A stretch of DNA of 64,000 nt from Enterococcus sp. BWR-S5 (lineage in GTDB: Bacteria; Bacillota; Bacilli; Lactobacillales; Enterococcaceae): positions 62,001-126,000 of the forward strand of contig NZ_JADOEQ010000008.1 of assembly GCF_016745255.1 (NCBI RefSeq). The letters run 5' to 3'. Made by a program: the position numbers and the translations under genes. A model generated the notes under the pieces. It was given only the letters and a program-made list of their open reading frames with translations. It did not search any database and was not told the DNA's origin. Below, piece after piece: positions 24,275-32,354 of the stretch. The stretch's first letter is position 1, and every line of letters starts with the position of its first letter.

Positions 24275-26971
24275 TTGAAAAGGAGAATATCAAAACGAAA
24301 CCTGTTTATTCTATCTTTGACTTCCATCATTGCCTTTAATCTTATGTATTACTTTGGAACACAAGAGCCGCTTTCGGCGGCTCCTGTGTCTCTGGGATAT
24401 GAAGATATATTAGCGAATTCTTCTGTCAATAAGGTTGGTAACAGCGGTTCAGATGTGGAAATTCCGGGAGATTACGGCTTTATGCTGAAGATTCAGGATG
24501 ACACTACATATGAAGGAATCAATCCGAGTGAAGTGATACAGTACCGCAGCTCTCAATCCAATATCTATAGATTTGCGAAAGGCTCCAGCCTTGATCAAGG
24601 TGTTTGGATTCGAAATGCCGGATTTTATAATGGTAAAAAGATTGATGTTAAATTAGTTATTGATTCACTGAGCTTTCAAGAGTCGCCATATTTCAACTTC
24701 TTCGCTTTGAATCCGGGAGAGGCAAAAAATTCTGCACAGCTGCCAACAGGAAGTATCAGTACCTGGGAAGAAGCATACTTTATGGTGGGAAGTAGTAGTA
24801 GTGCACTGTCCGGATTTGCTGACAGATACAAAAAGGGTGATACTGCCGAATATCATTATGAGTTTTACGATCAGTCAGGGACACAAATCTCGATTAAAGG
24901 AAGTTGGAACTACAACAATATTAATAGTCTTAAGTCTGTAACTGTTCCATTTAAAAATGATTTTGGAAACATCTATGTAAAGCAGGATAGTTGGATTGGC
25001 TATAAAACGGACACACCTACAGCTGGTGAGTTGGAGCTTTACGGAGAAACACAAAATGTAAATGATGAAAAGAGCAGATTGACCTATTTATATTCAGGAA
25101 ATAACTATGCAACGAATATGGTTTTCCGTGGTGACACAGATAACCGGATGGGGGTTCTTTACAGCAACGAATCTCTGGCGAGAATTGCTCCGGCCACACC
25201 GATTGTTATTGGTGAGAAAAACTCAGCCGGGCACACAGAGTCAGACTACTTAGAGTTGCGTTACTCCATTCTGCAAAATGTGATGGATAACAAGGTGGAA
25301 AACAGAAACAGCAGCGTGATAGTCAATACTGAAGTGCCGGACTTCTACTCGATTGATTCAATAAAAGTGTACGAATTCGGACGTTCAGAGGATGTCAGCG
25401 GTCGTTTCTATATAACAATTACGAACAACAAAGCAGTTTTAGAAGCGAGAGATCCTAAGTCTGATGCATTCAATGGTCAAATTTATGATATTCAGGTAGT
25501 TGCTAAAAAGAATAATCAATTCAGCTTTGATAAGGTACTGTACAACTACCAAACTGGTGATAGCAATGCTGATAACGGTCATATGGTTTTTGAAGAGGGC
25601 GGCATTAGAACATCTACTTCTTATAAGTATAATGATCCTACAAATGCAAGTGTTGTTAAATTTGAAGGAACATTGGCAGCTGATGTTGTTGATGGGCAAT
25701 CTCAAGCAAAAGTCAGATATGACGGTGTTCCATCGGCAGATGCCAGAGAAAATGTCACCTATCCGGTGGGAACAGATTTTGGCAGTCTAACACGACAAGA
25801 AATCGAAGATACATTGATTGAAAATATTTCTGTTGATACAGGAAATTTTCCACTCGATGAAATAAAAACGATCAAAGTCGATGAAACACGATTGCCTGAT
25901 ACTTCTACTCCCGGAGAAAGAATCGTCTACGTTATTTTGACGACCAACCAAGGGGTCAGTACAACGGTTCCTGTTACAGTTACTCTGGGACAGGCAAGTG
26001 CTGATTTGACTGTTCGATTTGTTGATACAAGCGGAACTGATATTGTCGGCTACACGCCGGTTACACTCACTGATGTGATTGGAGAGACGGTAGATTTAAC
26101 ACGGGAAGATCGTGTAACGGATGTTCTGGATGCGCTGTATCTTGCTGGCTATGATGTCACAGTACCAGGAGGCCGACCTGCAAATGAAACAGCTGTAGAG
26201 TTTGTTGAAGGCGGATCAGAGGTTAAATACATCCTTAGTAAAGCAAGCAGTACGATAACGGTGGAATTTTATTATGTATCTAAGCAAGGTGTGGAAACAG
26301 CCATACAGGAGGTAGCTCCAGTTGTATTGACGAATAAAGAAGTTGCTACATCAGTTAACTTGACTCTGGAGTCTAGTGTAACTAATGCGATTTCTACAAT
26401 TGTTGATACTGGGCGTTTCACGTTACTTGATACAGGACGTCCAAGTGATGAAACAGCCGTGCTTGTTGAACGTACAGCTAAAACAGTGAAATACATCTTT
26501 ACCGGTCAATTGAAGTTAGAATCCGTACCAAGCTTGGATTTTAACAAGCAGTCAATTACAGTAACAGACGAGATAAAAGTAGACAACCCAAGTCTGATTG
26601 ACAATGAAAACTACACTGCGGCGGATAATGTAGACAACAAAGATAAGCTGATTGTCTCGGATTATCGGAGTATGGCAAACGGCTGGACACTGTCTGTTAA
26701 GCTGTTGTCACCATTGCTTCCTGATGAAGCAAATCCAGATAATGCTTATGTATTGGCAGATGCAATCCGCTATAACACGGGTAGTGAAGAAGTGATTATT
26801 ACAGAAGAGCTGCGAGATATTGTTTCCGAAACACACGAGGGGCAATATGATGTGAGTTCTACTTGGACTCCTTCAGGCAAAGGGTTCAAGCTGGAGCTTC
26901 CAGCAGGTGCAGTCAATAAAATGGGTAAGTATAAAGCAACAATGCAGTATGTGTTAGCGAACACACCATAG
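24275..26971 (+). CDS. Large WxL-domain surface protein with MucBP-like repeats
   Basis: An 898-residue protein exported by an N-terminal signal/anchor segment (about 10-30). A large beta-rich region covers about 40-470, then two MucBP-like repeats (near 570-660 and 660-745: LTVRFVDTSGTDIVGY and ITVEFYYVSKQGVETAI), then a WxL domain (about 750-898). The first WxL motif is intact (GWTLSV near 808), but the second reads QYVLANTP, with Tyr for Trp. WxL domains bind peptidoglycan. The TTG start follows GAGGAGG at 7 nt spacing. The gene lies 32 bp after the beta-helix gene. Confidence 0.85.
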   Translation: MKRRISKRNLFILSLTSIIAFNLMYYFGTQEPLSAAPVSLGYEDILANSSVNKVGNSGSDVEIPGDYGFMLKIQDDTTYEGINPSEVIQYRSSQSNIYRFAKGSSLDQGVWIRNAGFYNGKKIDVKLVIDSLSFQESPYFNFFALNPGEAKNSAQLPTGSISTWEEAYFMVGSSSSALSGFADRYKKGDTAEYHYEFYDQSGTQISIKGSWNYNNINSLKSVTVPFKNDFGNIYVKQDSWIGYKTDTPTAGELELYGETQNVNDEKSRLTYLYSGNNYATNMVFRGDTDNRMGVLYSNESLARIAPATPIVIGEKNSAGHTESDYLELRYSILQNVMDNKVENRNSSVIVNTEVPDFYSIDSIKVYEFGRSEDVSGRFYITITNNKAVLEARDPKSDAFNGQIYDIQVVAKKNNQFSFDKVLYNYQTGDSNADNGHMVFEEGGIRTSTSYKYNDPTNASVVKFEGTLAADVVDGQSQAKVRYDGVPSADARENVTYPVGTDFGSLTRQEIEDTLIENISVDTGNFPLDEIKTIKVDETRLPDTSTPGERIVYVILTTNQGVSTTVPVTVTLGQASADLTVRFVDTSGTDIVGYTPVTLTDVIGETVDLTREDRVTDVLDALYLAGYDVTVPGGRPANETAVEFVEGGSEVKYILSKASSTITVEFYYVSKQGVETAIQEVAPVVLTNKEVATSVNLTLESSVTNAISTIVDTGRFTLLDTGRPSDETAVLVERTAKTVKYIFTGQLKLESVPSLDFNKQSITVTDEIKVDNPSLIDNENYTAADNVDNKDKLIVSDYRSMANGWTLSVKLLSPLLPDEANPDNAYVLADAIRYNTGSEEVIITEELRDIVSETHEGQYDVSSTWTPSGKGFKLELPAGAVNKMGKYKATMQYVLANTP

Positions 26972-26989
26972 GATGGAGGAAGAAAAGAG

Positions 26990-27370
26990 ATGAAAAAAAG
27001 AGTACCTGTATTACTGATTACTTCCTTCTTCTTGGTGTTGAGTTTAGTTGCTTCTTTTCCGGTAAGAGCTGCAGCAAATGGAAATGGCGGTTCAGTTCAA
27101 ACAAACGGTGTTATCAGTTTCTATGATGAAACGATCGCATCTTCTTCAACTGACCCGACAGATTCATCTACAACAGATTCTTCGACTTCACAATCATCAA
27201 CTACGGATTCAAGTACAGTTGAGAAGCCGGCTGGCGGTAAATTGCCTTCAACCGGTGAGCTAGTGAAGATGAGCCTGTCTATCAGTGGAGTTGCTGTTAT
27301 TGCAGCTGTTCTGTTCTTCTTCTTCTGGAAGAAGCGAAAAGACAACAGTAAGAGAGAGGGGAATGAATAA
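26990..27370 (+). CDS. Small LPXTG-anchored WxL-locus protein
   Basis: A 126-residue precursor with a signal peptide (about 1-27) and a Ser/Thr/Asp-rich spacer (about 48-80). The sortase motif LPSTGE lies near 85, followed by a hydrophobic stretch and the basic tail KKRKDNSKREGNE. The motif predicts covalent attachment to peptidoglycan by sortase A, encoded elsewhere. Such short LPXTG proteins are regular members of WxL operons. It ends directly before the next WxL gene. Confidence 0.88.
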   Translation: MKKRVPVLLITSFFLVLSLVASFPVRAAANGNGGSVQTNGVISFYDETIASSSTDPTDSSTTDSSTSQSSTTDSSTVEKPAGGKLPSTGELVKMSLSISGVAVIAAVLFFFFWKKRKDNSKREGNE

Positions 27371-28177
27371 ATGAAGATAAAAAAACTGCTTCCAGCCGTT
27401 GTATTGTTTTCAACCTCCCTGCTCTTTTTCTGTGGCAAGACAGTTCAAGCAGAAGAAGGAGTCGACCAAGACGCAGTCATTGAATTTACAAACGGAGCAG
27501 AGATCGATTATATCGTAGACCCGGAAAACCCGGAAAATCCGGTTAATCCCGGAGAAAGTCCGAGTACATCAGGAAGGCTGAGGATTGATTTTGTTCCTCA
27601 ACTTAATTTTTCCGCTAATCGTATTTCGGAGGAAGAAATCGCCTATCCAGTCAATGCACAACTGTTTTTAGATGACACAAGTCCGCGAGGAAACTTTATT
27701 CAAGTTTCTGATTATCGGACAACAGCAACAGCTCAAGGCTGGACGCTGCAAGTAAGGCAGGTAAGTCAATTTACAAATTCAAATACGACAAACAGTTCAT
27801 TAAATGGAGCCGTATTGTCCTTTGATAAATCATGGACCAGCACACCAAATTCTACGACAGGTGCTCCCATTGTCTCCAGCGAAGTTATTCGTTTGAACAA
27901 CATTGGCGATACCTATGTATTAGCTAAAGCTGAAAAGGACAGCGGAGCAGGAACCTGGAGTATTTCATTTGGTGCCTCCCCAGGGCACACAAACGGTCAA
28001 GCATCAACTTTGACCCCTAAGGTTGGGAAGGATGACGCGCCTGTTTTAGATGCGTCATTTAACAATCAGCAAGTCCATGAAAACAGCGCAATAAAACTAA
28101 CTGTACCGCGAGGAACAACAGTCGATCCGGTACCCTATTCAACGGTGATAACTTGGATATTAGCCGAGTTACCATAA
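27371..28177 (+). CDS. WxL-domain surface protein
   Basis: A 268-residue secreted protein with a signal peptide ending near VQAEE (about 28), a short linker with repeated PENPENPVNPG, and a WxL domain over most of the rest. Both WxL motifs are present: QGWTLQV near 121 and ITWILAELP at the C-terminus. This is the only one of the three WxL proteins here with both tryptophans. It begins immediately after the LPXTG gene stop, which indicates translational coupling. Confidence 0.88.
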   Translation: MKIKKLLPAVVLFSTSLLFFCGKTVQAEEGVDQDAVIEFTNGAEIDYIVDPENPENPVNPGESPSTSGRLRIDFVPQLNFSANRISEEEIAYPVNAQLFLDDTSPRGNFIQVSDYRTTATAQGWTLQVRQVSQFTNSNTTNSSLNGAVLSFDKSWTSTPNSTTGAPIVSSEVIRLNNIGDTYVLAKAEKDSGAGTWSISFGASPGHTNGQASTLTPKVGKDDAPVLDASFNNQQVHENSAIKLTVPRGTTVDPVPYSTVITWILAELP

Positions 28178-28209
28178 ATATCATACACATTTATTAGGAG
28201 GAAACACAA

Positions 28210-28974
28210 ATGAAATTGACAAACAAACTTTGCGGAGCTGCTTTATTGGCAGTAGCAGGAGTTGCGATTGCAGCACCAAATACGAAAGCGGTAGATAATC
28301 TTGAACACAGTGGCGATGCGTACATCGAATTTACACGTAACACAGATGGCGGACCGGATACAACAATCACTAAACCTGGTACAACTGATTCAACAATCAC
28401 AAACATTCCTGGTGTTACAGATCCAGGTGATTTCGGAATTATGGCTGTAACACCATTGGACTTCAGCTCTCATGAAGTAGTTGCTGGTTCGATTGCAATA
28501 CGTGAATACTTTGCAGAACCATTTGAAGCGAACAAGGGTAACGCAGATGCATACAAAGTAGAAAACTTTGTTAAATTCCGTGACAAGCGTTCAACGTTAA
28601 ATCGTAAATATTCGTTGAGTGCTAGAATGACTCAAGAATTTACAGGTAATGTAGATGGTACACCAGTAACATTGGAAGGTTCTATTTTGACATTCACGAA
28701 CTTGCAGTTGAAATCAATTGAGCCAACTCATTTACAGCCGCAAAACCCTACAATTAGCGCAACTGTTGCATTGGCAGTGGCTGATGGGACATCAAAACCC
28801 TTTGTAGTGAACAATGAAGCGGATAGAGGTGCCGGAAACTATGAGCTTACATTTGGTACTTACGATAATGGTAGTGCTGATAAAGCGGTAAGACTGGACA
28901 TTGATGGTAAAGCTCAAATTTATGAAACAAAATATACAGCTAAAGTTCTTTGGACTTTGGCAGAGGTAAAATAA
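28210..28974 (+). CDS. WxL-domain surface protein, probably abundant
   Basis: A 254-residue secreted protein with a signal peptide ending near TKAVD (about 27) and a WxL domain. The distal motif is intact (VLWTLAEVK at the C-terminus), but the proximal one reads RKYSLSARM, with Tyr in place of Trp. Codon choice is biased as in the beta-helix gene, and AGGAGGAAA precedes the ATG. A strong hairpin follows the stop, so this may be the most highly made product of the operon. Confidence 0.87.
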   Translation: MKLTNKLCGAALLAVAGVAIAAPNTKAVDNLEHSGDAYIEFTRNTDGGPDTTITKPGTTDSTITNIPGVTDPGDFGIMAVTPLDFSSHEVVAGSIAIREYFAEPFEANKGNADAYKVENFVKFRDKRSTLNRKYSLSARMTQEFTGNVDGTPVTLEGSILTFTNLQLKSIEPTHLQPQNPTISATVALAVADGTSKPFVVNNEADRGAGNYELTFGTYDNGSADKAVRLDIDGKAQIYETKYTAKVLWTLAEVK

Positions 28975-28990
28975 GTCACAGGTTAAAAAG

Positions 28991-29020
28991 GATTTACCGG
29001 TTCGCTTGAACCGGTAAATC
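28991..29020 (+). terminator. 12-bp perfect hairpin inside the WxL operon
   Basis: GATTTACCGGTT and AACCGGTAAATC pair perfectly around CGCTTG. Only TTCTTGTT follows, so it may be a partial terminator or a 3'-end stabiliser. It separates the secreted WxL genes from the membrane and processing genes. Confidence 0.6.
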
Positions 29021-29060
29021 TTCTTGTTGAAAATATGAAAGGTAGTAAGGTAACCGAACG

Positions 29061-30155
29061 ATGAAGAGAAAGAAACACTATTTATGGCCATTATTCCTTC
29101 TGTACATAGTTACAAGTTTCATTTGGGGTGTCTCTACATATGCAGAAGAAGCAGCAACAACTGAAAGCGGAACAGAAGATCCGCTGGGCGGATTTAATTA
29201 TCAAGTTATTTTTCCGGAGAATCAACACACCAAAAATGTTGGTTACTTTGATTTAATGATGACACCGGGACAGGAACAGACAGTAGAGGTGCAATTAATC
29301 AATGATTCAGCGCATGAAATGACCATTAACATCTCATTGAATGGGACGAAAACGAATGGGAATGGCGTAATCGAATACGGACCAACGGACATAGAAGATG
29401 ACAAATCATTGAAATATAAGTTTACAGATATAGTGACTGGGGAAAAGAAGGTTACTATTCCGGCACAATCACTTGTGTCCTATTATCTGACGATAAAAAT
29501 GCCGGAAGCTTCCTATGATGGACAGATTGTTGGTGGGATACAAATGCAGCAGGAAGTAGACAATTCTAAGAGCCAAGGCGGAATCATCAACGAGTATGCA
29601 TACATGATTGGTATGGTACTTCAAGAAAATGAAAACCCATTAGAGCCCAATTTGGAAATGAATAAAGTCTATGCAGGATTATCAAATTATCGCAATGCTG
29701 TTTTTGTCAATTTCTCAAATACAGTAGCTGATTTTATGCGTGATATGACAGTAGATGTTCAAATTATGCCAGCTGATTCAGATGAGGTTCTCTACGATAC
29801 TAAAAAAGCCGGTATGGAGATGGCGCCTAATACATTGATTAACTTTCCGGTAACAATGAATGGTGATCGAATGGAACCGGGAGACTACAAGGCGTATGTT
29901 CTGGTAACCTCCGGTGACAAACGTTGGGAATGGACGGAAAATTTTACGATTACCGATGAAGAAGCAGATAAATTCAATGGACAGGATGTATCGCTGCTGC
30001 AGGAAAGAACCATTGATTGGAAAACGATTGTAGCTCTTGTTGGTGGCGCATTAGTAGTCATCCTAATTATTTTTGTTGTCGTGCGTATAATTCTTAAAAA
30101 TAAAGGCAAGAAAAAAGGGAAACGTAAGTCTTCTAAAAAAAGGAATAGAAAATAG
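29061..30155 (+). CDS. DUF916/DUF3324 WxL-interacting membrane protein
   Basis: A 364-residue protein with a signal peptide (to about 29), an extracellular Ig-like pair (DUF916 about 45-165; DUF3324 about 170-305), one membrane helix (about 320-345) and the polybasic cytoplasmic tail KNKGKKKGKRKSSKKRNRK. Typical stretches are YFDLMMTPGQEQTVEVQL and YDGQIVGGIQM. Proteins of this kind accompany WxL proteins and have been shown in some enterococci to bind them and host ligands. It follows the internal hairpin. Confidence 0.9.
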   Translation: MKRKKHYLWPLFLLYIVTSFIWGVSTYAEEAATTESGTEDPLGGFNYQVIFPENQHTKNVGYFDLMMTPGQEQTVEVQLINDSAHEMTINISLNGTKTNGNGVIEYGPTDIEDDKSLKYKFTDIVTGEKKVTIPAQSLVSYYLTIKMPEASYDGQIVGGIQMQQEVDNSKSQGGIINEYAYMIGMVLQENENPLEPNLEMNKVYAGLSNYRNAVFVNFSNTVADFMRDMTVDVQIMPADSDEVLYDTKKAGMEMAPNTLINFPVTMNGDRMEPGDYKAYVLVTSGDKRWEWTENFTITDEEADKFNGQDVSLLQERTIDWKTIVALVGGALVVILIIFVVVRIILKNKGKKKGKRKSSKKRNRK

Positions 30156-30176
30156 TTTGAAAATGAGGGAAAATCT

Positions 30177-30854
30177 ATGAATTTGAATATGAGTATACTG
30201 GATTTGACCTTCATAGGTCTACTATCATTGGGAATTCTTCTATTCTTATTAGGGATTCTATTTCTTTTTCTTAACGCAGCTTCCAGACGAAGCTTAAAAA
30301 AATTAAAGGCTAAAAGGCCCAAAAATAAGAAAAAGAGAAAACGATGGCAACGAATTTGTAAGAAGACGGAGCAGACGAAAAAGAGACGCTTAAGAAACGG
30401 TATATTATTGATTGTTTTATCTTTACTATTGGGCGGCAGTGCATCCTATGCACGATACTATCAATTAACAAGCCTAAGTTCATCCAATTCAGCGGCATTA
30501 GCAAAAAGTTATTATCTAATTGGTGAAATTGAAGGTCAGCTGGAATCTTATAACAATGGTGCCTCGATTGAAAAGACAACTAAGAATATTCGTGACTTAT
30601 CTCAACAGCTTGCGGGAGCCGGAACTGAAATGGCTTATGTAGGGATGGCTGTTGACGGGCAGAGATTGGTCAACCGACATTTCAATTTGGTAAAAAATTT
30701 GGGCATCAACCTGAATGCGCAAGCACGAGAAATTTTGGAAAATCAAGAGGAAATGACAAACTATTTGTCGGATATCGAAAAAGTAAAAGCAAGTCAGCAG
30801 GAAGTATTCAAGAAATATCAAGTGAACGAAAGTGCTTTGCAGCAAAAAAAATGA
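30177..30854 (+). CDS. WxL-locus membrane protein with polybasic loop
   Basis: A 225-residue protein with two membrane helices (about 10-33 and 75-93). The loop between them is extremely basic (about 37-72, including KAKRPKNKKKRKRW). The outer part (about 95-225) is helical. It matches no enzyme family I know. Similar two-helix proteins accompany WxL operons. The start lies 21 bp after the DUF916 gene. A scaffold or assembly role is only inferred from position. Confidence 0.7.
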   Translation: MNLNMSILDLTFIGLLSLGILLFLLGILFLFLNAASRRSLKKLKAKRPKNKKKRKRWQRICKKTEQTKKRRLRNGILLIVLSLLLGGSASYARYYQLTSLSSSNSAALAKSYYLIGEIEGQLESYNNGASIEKTTKNIRDLSQQLAGAGTEMAYVGMAVDGQRLVNRHFNLVKNLGINLNAQAREILENQEEMTNYLSDIEKVKASQQEVFKKYQVNESALQQKK

Positions 30855-30876
30855 TTCGGCATAAGAAGTGATACGC

Positions 30877-31665
30877 ATGAAGAAAAACGATAAAAAGAAT
30901 AGAACGAAAAAAAAATCATTAAAAGCGCAAGGAAACCGCGTTCCCTTGCGTTTTACTGAAGATGAAAAAAAGCATTCTGTGAGAAAGAAAAAGAGCGTAA
31001 AAACAGCAAGACCGCATCGACAATCCTCAAAGAAAAAAGTAAAGAAGCCCTTGAAACGGAATGCCCCGTCGAAAATAGCGAAGGGGAAGCGGAATAAAAG
31101 GCGCTTCTCTACTGAAAAACAAAAGAAAAAAAGGCTGAAGCTCTTTATGCTGGAGCTTGGTCTTACAATGGGTGTATTTTTGGGTCTGTTTTTACTCATC
31201 TATTTCTTCACCTTTAGGATTGTTCAGACACAGGGGTATTCAATGACTCCGACGTTAAACGATCGGGATCAATTATTTGTGAGTAAATTAGAAACGATCG
31301 AGCATTTTGATTTAATTTGTATCAAAGAGGCTGGAACCAATGAGCTTCTTATCAGGCGCGTTATTGGTCTGCCGGGAGATCGTCTGGAATATAGAGAAGA
31401 TCAGCTTTATATTAATGAAACGGAAAAGGTTGAACGGTATTTGACTGCCGGTATTGCACAAAATGGAGAGGTTCAATTTACAGAGGATTTTACTTTGAAT
31501 GAATTAACGAAGAAAAATCAGGTTCCTGAAAAAAGCTATTTTGTACTGGGAGATAATCGTCCGTATGCACTGGACAGCCGTCACTTTGGTTTTGTCTCGG
31601 AGAAGGATGTTGTCGGTGTTGTAAAGCTTCGCCTTTTCCCGTTCCATACAATGACCGTTTTTTAG
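30877..31665 (+). CDS. Signal peptidase I homologue lacking the catalytic lysine
   Basis: A 262-residue membrane protein of the signal peptidase I family. The first 87 residues form an unusual Lys/Arg-rich cytoplasmic extension, then one membrane helix (about 92-113) and the S26 domain. The nucleophile is present (GYSMTPTL, Ser122), as are GLPGD and LGDNRPYALDSRHFG. The general-base Lys, normally in the KRVxGxPGD motif, is replaced: the codons ATC AGG CGC give Ile-Arg-Arg (Arg160). It may be inactive and serve as an assembly chaperone, as proposed for pilus-linked SipA. ATG 30877 is preferred over GTG 30868. Confidence 0.82.
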   Translation: MKKNDKKNRTKKKSLKAQGNRVPLRFTEDEKKHSVRKKKSVKTARPHRQSSKKKVKKPLKRNAPSKIAKGKRNKRRFSTEKQKKKRLKLFMLELGLTMGVFLGLFLLIYFFTFRIVQTQGYSMTPTLNDRDQLFVSKLETIEHFDLICIKEAGTNELLIRRVIGLPGDRLEYREDQLYINETEKVERYLTAGIAQNGEVQFTEDFTLNELTKKNQVPEKSYFVLGDNRPYALDSRHFGFVSEKDVVGVVKLRLFPFHTMTVF

Positions 31666-31735
31666 TTGCTCAAAGAAATGACACTATATCTCGCTCAGCT
31701 TTGCGGGATTACTAGAGATAAGGACAGACTGGATA

Positions 31736-32332
31736 ATGAAAAGAAAGAAATTAATTGAATTCCGTTTGAAAAAACAATCTTTAGCAAAGCAGAAAGAGTT
31801 CCTTATTTCTGCTTTCTTCTTTATTTGTATTGTCGGCTTGGCGCTTCTATTTTTCTTGAAGATTCGAACCCATCGAATTGATGGTGATTCGATGAAGCCG
31901 ACATTGCATAACGGTGATCGCGTAGCTATTTGGAGAACGGATCAGTTGAAACGGTATGAGTTGATTACTTTTGTACCGGAGAATCAGCCGGATGAATCGT
32001 ATATCAAACGTGTAGTAGGAATGCCGGGAGATCAAATCTGGGTGGAAGGGAATGCTCTATTTATCAATTATCAGATGAAAGACGGTAAGCCAAATGAGAC
32101 GATTCCTGCGAAAGAATTACCTGATGGCACATTGAAGGTGACGATTACAGAAAACGTCTGGAATGACTTGGAACACTTGGATGTTATCCCGGCTGACTGC
32201 TATTTTGTTTTGGGAGATAATCGGACTCATTCAACAGATAGTCGGCATTTAGGACTCATCAAATCGGAGCAAATAGAAGGAACCGTAATGTTTCGTTACT
32301 ATCCGTTTTCTAGTATAGGAAATGTAAATTAA
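31736..32332 (+). CDS. Signal peptidase I with intact Ser-Lys dyad
   Basis: A 198-residue membrane protease that cleaves secretory signal peptides. One N-terminal membrane helix (about 22-42) precedes the catalytic domain. Ser52 lies in GDSMKPTL, Lys91 in IKRVVGMPGD, and the C-terminal box is LGDNRTHSTDSRHLG. It is probably the active partner of the preceding homologue and may process the signal peptides of the WxL products. The upstream AAGGA is about 10 nt from the ATG. Confidence 0.9.
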   Translation: MKRKKLIEFRLKKQSLAKQKEFLISAFFFICIVGLALLFFLKIRTHRIDGDSMKPTLHNGDRVAIWRTDQLKRYELITFVPENQPDESYIKRVVGMPGDQIWVEGNALFINYQMKDGKPNETIPAKELPDGTLKVTITENVWNDLEHLDVIPADCYFVLGDNRTHSTDSRHLGLIKSEQIEGTVMFRYYPFSSIGNVN

Positions 32333-32354
32333 TGCAAATGAATGTGAGGAATAT

